Source: Gammaproteobacteria bacterium (GTDB taxonomy: Bacteria; Pseudomonadota; Gammaproteobacteria; Acidithiobacillales; Acidithiobacillaceae). From it: a stretch of DNA of 20,099 bases. The notes under the pieces are model-generated. The model searched no databases and was not told the origin of the DNA. It worked only from the letters and a program-made list of their open reading frames with translations. Each line of letters begins with the position of its first letter. The stretch's first letter is position 1. This document shows positions 1 through 6,893 of this stretch, in pieces. Location of the stretch: positions 1 to 20,099 of the forward strand of contig JAMCRJ010000012.1 in NCBI GenBank assembly GCA_023381645.1, written 5' to 3'. The position numbers and the translations under genes were made by a program.

Positions 1-20
1 TTTATAGAGGAGAAGATTGA

Positions 21-326
21 ATGCCCATTATCACCATCAAACCCAGCGGTAAAACCGTCGAGATGCCCGTGGGGGCCAGTCTCGCCGCCGCGGTGATCGC
101 TGCCGGTGAACCCATGGTCCTGAAGTGCGAAGGCAAAGGCGAATGCGATAGCTGCCATATTTTCGTCCATGAAGGGCGGAAGAGTATCTCCAAGATCCAG
201 CGTCTGGAAAATGAACGACTGGATAGCATCGTTGGCGTCGGCAGCAAATCCCGTCTGGCCTGTCAGGCCATGATCGGCGAAGAAGATGTCGTCATCGAGC
301 TTTTGGGATTTTCTTCGGGCTTGTAA
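21..326 (+). CDS. [2Fe-2S] ferredoxin, nif-associated type (FdxD/FeSII-like)
   Basis: This is a 101-residue soluble electron carrier. Four cysteines (C36, C42, C45, C81) are spaced C-X5-C-X2-C-X35-C, the usual ligand pattern of plant/adrenodoxin-type [2Fe-2S] ferredoxins, and the length is normal for that fold. The start is supported by AGAGGAGA at 6-13, seven bases before the ATG. The next gene starts ten bases after the stop, with its own AGGAGG, so the two are probably co-transcribed. Ferredoxins of this kind occur in nif clusters, where they are thought to feed or protect nitrogenase. That role is inferred here from the SIR2-like neighbour and the nearby molybdenum genes, because no structural nif gene lies in the window. 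A general biosynthetic [2Fe-2S] ferredoxin is the alternative. Confidence 0.9.
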   Translation: MPIITIKPSGKTVEMPVGASLAAAVIAAGEPMVLKCEGKGECDSCHIFVHEGRKSISKIQRLENERLDSIVGVGSKSRLACQAMIGEEDVVIELLGFSSGL

Positions 327-336
327 GGAGGATGTG

Positions 337-561
337 ATGGAACAGTCGCTCGTCATCATTCATGCACGTTTTGCCAACGATGGCAGTGTGCGGGAAATTG
401 GCGAGTGTCCCAGCGGGACCAGTCCTCAGGACTGGTTCAATGCGCTGAGCAGACACTCTGCCAATGGTTATGAATCTCTCTCCGGGGGAAGGGGCATTTT
501 TCGCCTCGAACCAGCGGTCATCGAACAGGTCAAGGCTGCGGTTCTTTCCCTCGCTACATAA
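337..561 (+). CDS. Small conserved-looking protein between ferredoxin and SIR2-like gene
   Basis: This 74-residue protein has no cysteine, no transmembrane segment and no signal peptide. The start at 337 is chosen because AGGAGG (325-330) lies six bases upstream; an earlier in-frame ATG at 286 sits inside the ferredoxin gene and has no such site. Visible features are a beta-like N-terminus (LVIIHARFA), a mid region with PQDWFNALS, and GGRGIF (residues about 48-53) before a short C-terminal helix. I recall proteins of this size and order in nif accessory clusters but cannot name the family. It lies 12 bases before the SIR2-like gene, which suggests a shared function or complex. No function is assigned. 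Confidence 0.75.
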   Translation: MEQSLVIIHARFANDGSVREIGECPSGTSPQDWFNALSRHSANGYESLSGGRGIFRLEPAVIEQVKAAVLSLAT

Positions 562-573
562 GGAAGCATGATT

Positions 574-1401
574 ATGGACAAGGATCTTTCGGAAATCTTC
601 AGCGGCCTTGCGGAAGGGCGTATCATTCCGTATCTCGGTCCCGGCCTGTTGCCGGAGGCCGGAGCCATCCTGCCCAGCGGGATGCCGGCATTGGCGGAAG
701 TGCTCAGCGGCCAGGTGACGGTGCCTCACAAGGTTCGGCGCAATCTCACCGGGGCCGCGCAGTATATCGAGAACTTCAAGCACCGCAAGACCCTCGTGGG
801 CATGATGGACAAGACCTTTGCCGGGGATCCGCCGATCCATCCCTTGCAGCGCGACCTGGCCGCCCGAAAACTCCCGTTGATCGTCCACCTCTGGTACGAC
901 AACGGTATGGCCAAAGCGTTGGCCGAACAGGGTACATGCTGGGGCCGTATCCAGGGACTCAGTCAGACCGAGCATTATGGCCACTGGACGGGATACATGG
1001 ATGCCGAAGGCCAGCCGGTCGAAGCCGCAGTGGCTGCCCAGTGGGACACGATACTGTATGAGCCTTGGGGTTCACAAAGTCCGGCCAACAATTACCTGGT
1101 TTCTGATACGGATTTTGTCGAAGTGCTGACGGAAATTGACATTCAGACGCCTATTCCGGAGATCGTCCAACAAATCCGCACGGGGCGTCATTTTCTTTTT
1201 GTCGGATGCCGTTTCAATGATCAACTGCAGCGCAATTTCGCCCGCCAGATCATGAAGCGTTCATCGGATCGTCATTGGGCGCTGATAGAGGCGCCGCTGA
1301 CTCGGAACGAAGCGCGCTTTGTTCGCGAGCAGGGGATTCAGGTACTCCAGATGCCCTCTGGCGTCTTGTTAGGCGAGGCCGCCGTAGCCAAGGCGGGATA
1401 G
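574..1401 (+). CDS. SIR2-like (SIR2_2-type) protein, nif-associated
   Basis: This 275-residue cytosolic protein has a divergent SIR2-type Rossmann fold. PYLGPGLL (19-26) sits where Sir2 proteins have the N-terminal NAD-binding glycine loop, LIVHLWYDNG (102-111) resembles the T-N-Y-D element, NYLVSDTDF (173-181) and FLFVGCRFNDQL (207-218) match later conserved strands of the SIR2-like superfamily. There is no zinc-finger cysteine quartet, so classical deacylase activity is unlikely; NAD binding or hydrolysis is possible but not shown. The start at 574 is preferred because AGGAAG (561-566) is seven bases upstream; ATG 568 would leave only one base. Genes of this type lie in nif clusters of several proteobacteria, consistent with the ferredoxin upstream. 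The family is fairly sure; the biochemical role is unknown. Confidence 0.75.
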   Translation: MDKDLSEIFSGLAEGRIIPYLGPGLLPEAGAILPSGMPALAEVLSGQVTVPHKVRRNLTGAAQYIENFKHRKTLVGMMDKTFAGDPPIHPLQRDLAARKLPLIVHLWYDNGMAKALAEQGTCWGRIQGLSQTEHYGHWTGYMDAEGQPVEAAVAAQWDTILYEPWGSQSPANNYLVSDTDFVEVLTEIDIQTPIPEIVQQIRTGRHFLFVGCRFNDQLQRNFARQIMKRSSDRHWALIEAPLTRNEARFVREQGIQVLQMPSGVLLGEAAVAKAG

Positions 1402-1449
1402 GAGGGTGCCTCACGCTGGTTACAATCCTGTGACGCGGGAATCACGGTC

Positions 1450-2304
1450 TCATACGGGGCGCATCTCCACACCGATATCGGTCGGTGCGGCGTGATAGAC
1501 AGCGCTGGTCACGAGGGCATCCATACCGGTTGCCGCATAGGCCTGAATATTCGCAAGGGTAATCCCGCCCGCCGCAAACAAGGTTACCTCCGGCGCCACG
1601 GCACGCAGCTTCGCGGCGATTTCCGCCAGGGGTTCGGGCGCCATTTTGTCAAACTGAATCCCCGCGACTCCGGCCTGTGCCAGTGCCAGCGCGTCGGTCA
1701 GGGTGTGATCCGTCTTTTGCACTTCCACCACGATCTTGCTGGAGGGGACCCGTCTCCGGTATTGCGCAAACTGTTGCAAAAAAGGCGATAAACCACCTAA
1801 AAAGGCCAGATGCTGGTCGAATACCAGAACACTTTCTGAAATGCCCAGCCGGTGCGGCATGACCCCCCCTGCGAGAGCCGCCATGACGGCAAAGCGCCGT
1901 ATTCCGGGAATATTCTTACGCGTCGCAACCACGGCTATTCGGGGATTGATCTGGCGTGCCTGTTGTACCAACTGCGCGGAGTAGGTCGCGATGCCACATG
2001 CGTACTCCAACACGTTTTGCGCCACTTTCCAGGCAGAATGGGCAGCACTTGCGGAACCTTCCGCCGCCAGCAGGGTGGTCCCTGTTGCGACCAATGCGCC
2101 CGACGGCTGACTTTCGGTCACCATAAGGCCGCAGGCGTCCAATATCTTCACGGCGAGTTCCGTACCGGCGACAGAAATATCCTGACGGCAGCGAAAACGC
2201 ATGTCGGCAGCTTTGTCGCCAATGCCCAGCATCCGGGTGGTGAGGTCCAGGAAAGGCTGATCTTCCTGGATGAGTGCGGCAATTTCCTGCGGGGAGAAGA
2301 ACAT
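1450..2304 (-). CDS. modD: ModD, quinolinate phosphoribosyltransferase-like molybdenum-associated protein
   Basis: This 284-residue protein has the fold of nicotinate-nucleotide pyrophosphorylase (NadC). Phosphoribosyltransferase-type motifs are visible: TRKNIPGIR (128-136, TRKTTPGLR in NadC), HRLGISE (151-157), VEV (193-195), FDKM (218-221, LDN in NadC) and GGI (246-248). The altered HRLGISE and FDK elements and the Mop gene upstream favour ModD over NadC. ModD is found with molybdate transport genes of diazotrophs such as Rhodobacter; its exact reaction is unsettled. The AGGGG-type ribosome-binding site just upstream supports the start. It is convergent with the SIR2-like gene, with 48 bases between them and no clear terminator. 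The leader carries a strong hairpin at 2326-2351. Confidence 0.85.
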   Translation of the reverse strand: MFFSPQEIAALIQEDQPFLDLTTRMLGIGDKAADMRFRCRQDISVAGTELAVKILDACGLMVTESQPSGALVATGTTLLAAEGSASAAHSAWKVAQNVLEYACGIATYSAQLVQQARQINPRIAVVATRKNIPGIRRFAVMAALAGGVMPHRLGISESVLVFDQHLAFLGGLSPFLQQFAQYRRRVPSSKIVVEVQKTDHTLTDALALAQAGVAGIQFDKMAPEPLAEIAAKLRAVAPEVTLFAAGGITLANIQAYAATGMDALVTSAVYHAAPTDIGVEMRPV

Positions 2305-2325
2305 GGCGTAGCCCCTAATAACAAT

Positions 2326-2351
2326 GGACCATCCGCAATGGCAGATGGTCC
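2326..2351 (-). repeat. Perfect 8-bp inverted repeat just upstream of modD
   Basis: GGACCATC (2326-2333) and GATGGTCC (2344-2351) are perfect complements around a 10-base loop. In the modD direction the hairpin ends 21 bases before the start codon, with no run of T after it. That fits an RNA processing, stability or translation-control structure better than a classical terminator. Confidence 0.6.
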
Positions 2352-2364
2352 GTGACAGCGGTTG

Positions 2365-2422
2365 CAGAGCGACCGAGCAGCGATGCGCTCTGTTCCACCG
2401 AACGGTTGATCACCTGGAACAG
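2365..2422 (-). repeat. Two overlapping inverted repeats in the mop-modD gap
   Basis: CAGAGCG (2365-2371) pairs with CGCTCTG (2386-2392) across 14 bases. CTGTTCCA (2390-2397) pairs with TGGAACAG (2415-2422) across 17 bases. The two stems share bases 2390-2392, so one RNA cannot form both completely. The pair starts just after the mop stop codon (2428-2430). This could be a terminator/attenuator pair or a leftover structured element; no known riboswitch was recognised. Confidence 0.5.
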
Positions 2423-2427
2423 CCGTT

Positions 2428-2634
2428 TCAGGGTTTTTCGATACTTACTTCGCTGGCTTTGATCGCCGCGAAAACCGCGTCACCCACTTTGAGTCCGAGA
2501 CGTTCGACGCTCCGTGTGGTAATCACGGAGGTGATTATACCGGCGGAAGTTTCCACCTCGACTTCCGAAACCGCCCCACCTTTGATGATCTCAACCACTT
2601 TACCCTTCAGATGATTACGCAGACTGGATTCCAT
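2428..2634 (-). CDS. mop: Mop/TOBE-domain molybdate-binding protein (molbindin)
   Basis: This is a 68-residue single Mop (TOBE) domain protein that would assemble into a multimer storing or buffering molybdate. The N-terminus RNHLKGKVVEI and the middle EVEVETSAGIITSVIT match the typical molbindin pattern of strand, glycine turn, and S/T-rich oxyanion-binding strand. The C-terminal LGLKVGDAVFAAIKASEV is the characteristic end of the fold. The length is right for a one-domain molbindin. A purine-rich stretch (AGGGGGGCGG) just upstream supports the start. It sits between an aldehyde dehydrogenase and modD on the same strand, probably one transcript. The link to molybdenum supply for nitrogenase is inferred from modD and the nif-like genes. 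Confidence 0.88.
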   Translation of the reverse strand: MESSLRNHLKGKVVEIIKGGAVSEVEVETSAGIITSVITTRSVERLGLKVGDAVFAAIKASEVSIEKP

Positions 2635-2702
2635 GACCGCCCCCCTGATTCACCGATAAGAGTGTAACAGTATAGTCTGCCTGGGCGGGCAGGGATAGGC
2701 GA

Positions 2703-4130
2703 TTATCCCGGCAGCTGGAAGGAGACATAACGCAGTTGCAAATATTCCTCCAACCCCCATTTGCCACCCTCGGCGCCCAGTCCGGAGAGCTTGCTGCCGC
2801 CGAAGGGCGCCTGTGGAGTGGCGGGAGCCCCGTCATTGACGCCGACGACGCCGCATTGCAGCGCCTCCGCGATGCGGTATGCGCGCCCGATATCGCGGGT
2901 CCATAGATAAGCGGCCAAGCCATAGGGGGTGTCATTGGCGCGGGCGATAGCGTCCGCTTCGCTACGAAACCCCTGTATGGGCAGCAGGGGGCTGAAGCTT
3001 TCCTCGTGGAATATGCGGCTCTGCGGATCGAGGTCGGCGAGGAGGGTCGGGGAGCACCACAGGCCTTGCGCATCCCCTCCGCACAGAAGCCTTGCGCCCC
3101 GGTCCATGGCATCCTGCAATTGCGCTTTGAACTTCTGGACAGCGGCCTCGGAAACCAGCGGTCCGATGTCGGTATCCTCGGCAAAGGGGTCTCCGACCTT
3201 GAGGTGACCCATAGCTTCGAGGTAGCGTGCGGTAAACTCCGGCAGGATCGCCTCATCCACATAGAGGCGGTTGGCGGCGACACAGGACTGGCCGGCATAG
3301 CGGAATTTGGCGTGGATGGTCATGGCCACCGCTGCATCGATGTCCGCATCGGCAAAAATAAGCACCGGCGCATGCCCTCCCAGCTCCAGAGAAAGCCGTT
3401 TGATGGTCGGCGATCCCTGCGCATAAAGCTTCTGTCCGACCGCCGTGGAGCCGGTAAAGCTCAACTTGGCTATGCGCGAGTCCGCCATCAGATATTCCGC
3501 CAAGGGCGCAGGATCAGCGCTCGGGAGCACCTGCAGAGTACCGGCGGGTCCTTCCGCCTTCGCCCAGAGTTCGGCAAGTTTTAATGCGGAGAGGGGCGTT
3601 TGCTCATCGGGCTTGAGGATGACCGTACAGCCGGCTGCCAGAGCGGGCGCTATCTTGCGAACGACCATGGAGACCGGACTGTTCCACGGCGTAACGGCGA
3701 ATACCGGGCCAACCGGTACCTTCCAGATCTGTAAGCGCTTGTCCGGAAACTGGGAGGGGATACTTTCGCCGGTGACGCGCTTGCATTCTTCGGCGTACCA
3801 GCGCGCCAGGGCGACCGCGGTTTTGATTTCCGCACGACTCTGGCGTATGGGTTTGCCCATCTCCCAGGTGATGAGACGTGCGAGGTCTTCTGCGTGAACC
3901 TGGATGAGATCCGCCCAACGGCTGAGGATGAGCGCGCGCTGGTAGACGGTAGTTTGACGCCAGGTTGCAAAAGCGACCGTTGCCGCCCGCACTGCTGCTT
4001 CAGCCTCCCGAGGTCCGCAATCGGACACTTCGGCGAGCATCTGTTGATTGACCGGGCTTTGTACCACAAAGCGCGTCCTGAGGTCTTCCCAGGATCCATC
4101 GATAAATGCGGCTGTCGGTGCGAGGGGCAT
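2703..4130 (-). CDS. NAD(P)-dependent aldehyde dehydrogenase, succinate-semialdehyde dehydrogenase-like
   Basis: This 475-residue cytosolic enzyme belongs to the aldehyde dehydrogenase superfamily and would oxidise an aldehyde to its acid. The catalytic set is intact: N150 in TPWNSP, K173 in ILKPDE, the FTGST cofactor motif (225-229), general-base E249 in LELGG and nucleophile C283 in GQSCVAANR. The C-terminal region has PFGGSKLSG. GQSCVAANR and the general layout are closest to GabD-type succinate-semialdehyde dehydrogenases, but the substrate is not proven. The start at 4130 is preferred: AGGA lies eight bases upstream and the protein then begins like its family. A frame open to 4295 would add 55 residues unlike any dehydrogenase. 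mop follows 68 bases downstream on the same strand. Confidence 0.9.
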   Translation of the reverse strand: MPLAPTAAFIDGSWEDLRTRFVVQSPVNQQMLAEVSDCGPREAEAAVRAATVAFATWRQTTVYQRALILSRWADLIQVHAEDLARLITWEMGKPIRQSRAEIKTAVALARWYAEECKRVTGESIPSQFPDKRLQIWKVPVGPVFAVTPWNSPVSMVVRKIAPALAAGCTVILKPDEQTPLSALKLAELWAKAEGPAGTLQVLPSADPAPLAEYLMADSRIAKLSFTGSTAVGQKLYAQGSPTIKRLSLELGGHAPVLIFADADIDAAVAMTIHAKFRYAGQSCVAANRLYVDEAILPEFTARYLEAMGHLKVGDPFAEDTDIGPLVSEAAVQKFKAQLQDAMDRGARLLCGGDAQGLWCSPTLLADLDPQSRIFHEESFSPLLPIQGFRSEADAIARANDTPYGLAAYLWTRDIGRAYRIAEALQCGVVGVNDGAPATPQAPFGGSKLSGLGAEGGKWGLEEYLQLRYVSFQLPG

Positions 4131-4332
4131 GAAGTTTTTCCTGTGTGCGGTATGCGGGTGGATGGTAGCAGGGACATTGCCGAATAACGTCCAAAGAAGG
4201 TATTCTTGCGGGGCAGGTTGTATCGGGTTGACTGTAGCGCAGGCATGGATAAAGCGCAAAAGGGCCATATCCGCGCAGCATGCATCATTAAACATTGTGG
4301 CCTTAATACACCTATCTGGAGCAAGACCATTG
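4131..4332. promoter_or_regulatory. Divergent intergenic region (aldehyde dehydrogenase / globin)
   Basis: These 202 bases lie between two divergent start codons and must hold both promoters. On the + strand TTGACT (4228-4233) with a 16-base spacer to TAAAGC (4250-4255) is the best sigma70-like candidate for the globin, and its -10 is poor. No convincing operator dyad, hairpin or small gene was found. Confidence 0.3.
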
Positions 4333-4722
4333 ATGCTTGAACCCGAAAGTACGCCCTACGTCCGTCTTGGTGGTGAGGAGGCCGTTCGCAATCTGGTCAA
4401 CCGGTTTTATGACCTCATGGACAGCGAGGCGCAATGGCAAACTCCGTTGCGGGATATTCATGCAAAGGACCTTTCCGAATCCAGGGAGAAGCTCTTTCTG
4501 TTTCTTTCCGGCTGGCTGGGAGGGCCTGATCTATATGTGCAGCGTTTTGGGCATCCCCGCTTACGCGCACGGCATGCTTCTGTCCCGGTGGATGATCAGG
4601 CGCGGGATCAGTGGATGGCCTGTATGCTGCAGGCCATGCACGAGGTAGGGATAGAGCCCGAACTCTATGGCCATCTGCAGGGTGCCTTTCAGCGCACGGC
4701 TGATTTCATGCGGAATCGCTAG
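4333..4722 (+). CDS. Group 2 truncated haemoglobin (trHb2/GlbO-like)
   Basis: This 129-residue cytosolic haem protein is the usual size of truncated haemoglobins. Candidate residues are Y26 (B10) in FYDLM, the family stretch WLGGPDLY (61-68), FGHPRLRARH with H81 as the proximal F8 histidine, and W94 (G8) in QWMACM. Tryptophan at G8 with the WLGGP and HP-LR-RH patterns is characteristic of group 2. Such proteins bind O2 or NO and are linked to O2 or nitrosative stress; the actual ligand role is not visible. The start at 4333 has GGAGCA nine bases upstream. The gene ends in a CTAG tetranucleotide shared with the stop codon of the convergent transporter. An in-frame extension upstream to 4048 overlaps the dehydrogenase gene and is not used. 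Confidence 0.92.
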   Translation: MLEPESTPYVRLGGEEAVRNLVNRFYDLMDSEAQWQTPLRDIHAKDLSESREKLFLFLSGWLGGPDLYVQRFGHPRLRARHASVPVDDQARDQWMACMLQAMHEVGIEPELYGHLQGAFQRTADFMRNR

Positions 4723-6137
4723 GACTGCGCTTTCTGCGCTGCAACATCATTGTGGATGGCTGGCGCAGCGTCGGGGGTTTGTAATCCATGCCCCGTCAGC
4801 CAGGCGAGCAGGATGCCGACCAGAGCTATGGCGGACAGGGATGGGTAGCCGATGAACTGTACCAGCGGACCGCCCAGAAAGGTACCCATCACCGTGGCCA
4901 CTGCACCACTGGCGTTAAAAAGTCCCATCGCCTCGCCCTGACTGAAAGGCGTGAGCCGCGCTGTCAGACTGGTTCCGGAAATGCTCTGCAGTGGCCAGGC
5001 GATAATAATCAGGACGAAGCCTGCCAAGGCAATCGGCGCCCGGGATATGGGCAGGAAAAATACCAGCAGTAGCAGGCCAAATCCCAAAAAGCGGAGCATC
5101 AAAGACCAGCGATACACCCTTCCGGCGCCAAAACGCCCGGATAGCTGCCCGCCCACGGAGTACAGCACCAACGCTATGGCGGCGGTCATGGCGTAGACGC
5201 TGGAGGTCAGTGCCGGGGCCACGTTATAAGCCTTTTGCATCGCTACCGGGAAATAGGCGAAAAATGCCGCTACGCCAAAGGCCGCCGCAAACCAGGAAAT
5301 TAGAAAGCGGCCAAAACGCGTATGTAGCATATCGCCAGACCGGCGCACGCCCTGTAGAGAAAGGTGATGCGAAAAGCGGAGCAGGCCGCCCCCCAGCAAT
5401 TCCGGACGCCCGAAGTTGGCGAGGAAACGCCAGTCCAGATCGCGCCGCATATGGTTACCGATCTCCACCGTCCAGTCATAACTTTTGGCGCCGGCAGGCA
5501 AGCCTCTGGCACCCAACCAGATGGCGGGAATCAGTGCCAACGCTGAGCAGATCAGGCCGAGCTTGAAATTGCTGACGAAAATGCCGGCCAATAAAAGTCC
5601 GGCGACCTGCCCGCCGCCGTTAAAAGTTTGCAGCCAGCCCAGCCGGGGCTCCCATTCATTTTGGGGGTCGAACTCGACGATGAACAGGCTGGCCATGGTT
5701 GCCACGGCGGAGCTTCCCGCGCCAGCGAGCAGCGAGAGCCCGCTCCAGGTGAGAATGCCCGGCAGAAAAGGCATGACGGCCAGCGCCAGCAGCAATACCA
5801 GAAAGCCGCAGAAGAAAATGGGGCGATGCAGTTGTTTGCTGTCGGCCAGGTTTCCCCACAAGGGAGAGGTCAGCAGCCCGAGGTTGAATCCGCCCATGAC
5901 GTAGGCAACCCAACTGAGATGATGAGTGAGGGCGACGATCATCAGAGGCAGGAGAATAGGCAGCAGCCCGGAGGAGACCGCCCCCAGCAGGGCATAGGCC
6001 AAAAACCAGACGGATACCCAGCGGTCTGGTTCCTTCAGGATGGCGCGCAAGCGATCGAGGTGTTCGCGCGCCCGTTGAATGCGGGCTGCGATTGCTTTCT
6101 CGCCCGTGATGGTGCCGGAATTTCTGGTATCCGCCAT
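4719..6137 (-). CDS. Major facilitator superfamily transporter
   Basis: This 472-residue inner-membrane protein has about twelve hydrophobic helices in two blocks, separated by a long polar loop at roughly 210-275. A charged cytoplasmic N-terminus of about 40 residues precedes helix 1. GNLADSKQLHRP, after helix 2, is a version of the MFS loop 2-3 motif. The substrate cannot be read from sequence. The start at 6137 is chosen because AGGAGA lies about five bases upstream; an ATG seven codons earlier lacks a comparable site. It is divergent from the MscS-sucrose operon with a 183-base gap, so shared regulation and a sugar or osmolyte substrate are possible but only inferred. Its stop codon overlaps the globin stop on the other strand. 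Confidence 0.88.
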   Translation of the reverse strand: MADTRNSGTITGEKAIAARIQRAREHLDRLRAILKEPDRWVSVWFLAYALLGAVSSGLLPILLPLMIVALTHHLSWVAYVMGGFNLGLLTSPLWGNLADSKQLHRPIFFCGFLVLLLALAVMPFLPGILTWSGLSLLAGAGSSAVATMASLFIVEFDPQNEWEPRLGWLQTFNGGGQVAGLLLAGIFVSNFKLGLICSALALIPAIWLGARGLPAGAKSYDWTVEIGNHMRRDLDWRFLANFGRPELLGGGLLRFSHHLSLQGVRRSGDMLHTRFGRFLISWFAAAFGVAAFFAYFPVAMQKAYNVAPALTSSVYAMTAAIALVLYSVGGQLSGRFGAGRVYRWSLMLRFLGFGLLLLVFFLPISRAPIALAGFVLIIIAWPLQSISGTSLTARLTPFSQGEAMGLFNASGAVATVMGTFLGGPLVQFIGYPSLSAIALVGILLAWLTGHGLQTPDAAPAIHNDVAAQKAQS

Positions 6138-6320
6138 GATTTCTCCTGTGTCGCCCATCGGGCCGCCCTTTACGGTATCGTGCGAGGCATACCATTATCT
6201 GATAAGCCTTTTCTCAGTTGGTTCCCTGACAATTGGGTTGCCTTACGCCCGCACGGCGCGGATTTGCCCGTCTGCGTTCGCTACGTTATGGTAAAAATCA
6301 ACAGCGGAGGGGAGTGATGT
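6138..6320. promoter_or_regulatory. Divergent intergenic region with candidate promoter for the MscS-sucrose operon
   Basis: On the + strand TTGCCC (6264-6269), a 17-base spacer and TATGGT (6287-6292) form a plausible sigma70 promoter ending about 28 bases before the MscS start. A dyad TTATC-T-GATAA at 6195-6205 lies on the transporter side and may be an operator. GGAGGGGA (6306-6313) is the strong ribosome-binding site of the operon's first gene. The promoter assignment is by eye. Confidence 0.35.
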
Positions 6321-6893
6321 ATGGGCACGATTTTCCATGGGCTGACGACAGACCCCGAATGGTTGTTACACCGGTTGATGTATACCCTGCTGATCGTGGC
6401 GGGTAGCTATCTGATATTACGCTGGTATGGCAATGTCGTTGTGCGTCTCATGGACTTTCTCGGCCGACGACGGGCCTTGTCACGCGGTTATGGCGTGATG
6501 TTCCAGAGACTCACCACCTGGTTTCTCTGGCTCATTGTCTGGGTTGTCATACTGCGGGTCTGGGGTGTCGATGTCACAGCCGTCTGGACCACCTTTGTCA
6601 GCTTGCTGGCGGTGATTGGTGTCGGTATGCTGGCGGTATGGGCCATGGTCAGCAACATTACGGCACGCTTTTTTATCTGGTTCTGGCAGCCATTGCAGTT
6701 GGGGCAACGTATCGAGATATTGCCGGAATCCCTGACCGGTGAGGTCATCGAAGAGAATCTCATGTTTACCGAGTTGCGCCAGGACGATGGCCAGATTGTG
6801 GTGATACCCAACAATCTCTTTTTTCAGCGCGTTATTCGTCGCTTGCCCGATGTCGAAAAAAAAGCCGGCCCGGATGAGAAGGCCGCACCATGA
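6321..6893 (+). CDS. Small MscS-family mechanosensitive ion channel
   Basis: This 190-residue inner-membrane protein would open under membrane tension and release small solutes. Hydrophobic segments lie near 16-37, 66-83 and 91-113. The last runs into the MscS signature region (SNITARFFIWFWQPLQLGQRIEI) and a beta-domain core, with GEVIEENLMFTELRQDDG and VVIPNNLFF as the typical strand and IPN motif. E. coli MscS has 286 residues; here most of the C-terminal alpha/beta vestibule is missing and a short charged tail (KKAGPDEK) replaces it. The strong Shine-Dalgarno supports the start. The stop overlaps the next ATG in an ATGA, so it is translationally coupled to the fructokinase and is probably part of the sucrose operon. 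Confidence 0.85.
   Translation: MGTIFHGLTTDPEWLLHRLMYTLLIVAGSYLILRWYGNVVVRLMDFLGRRRALSRGYGVMFQRLTTWFLWLIVWVVILRVWGVDVTAVWTTFVSLLAVIGVGMLAVWAMVSNITARFFIWFWQPLQLGQRIEILPESLTGEVIEENLMFTELRQDDGQIVVIPNNLFFQRVIRRLPDVEKKAGPDEKAAP

Noticed and set aside
292..984. 230-codon open frame on the minus strand
   Set aside because: It is antisense to the ferredoxin end, small protein and SIR2-like gene, all of which have good ribosome-binding sites and motifs.
1402..1449. Terminator between the convergent SIR2-like and modD genes
   Set aside because: Only a 4-bp GTGA/TCAC pair is visible, with no T-run.
2635..2702. ModE-type operator upstream of mop
   Set aside because: The region has TATACT and a TAACAGTATA-like half, but no second half-site or convincing -35.
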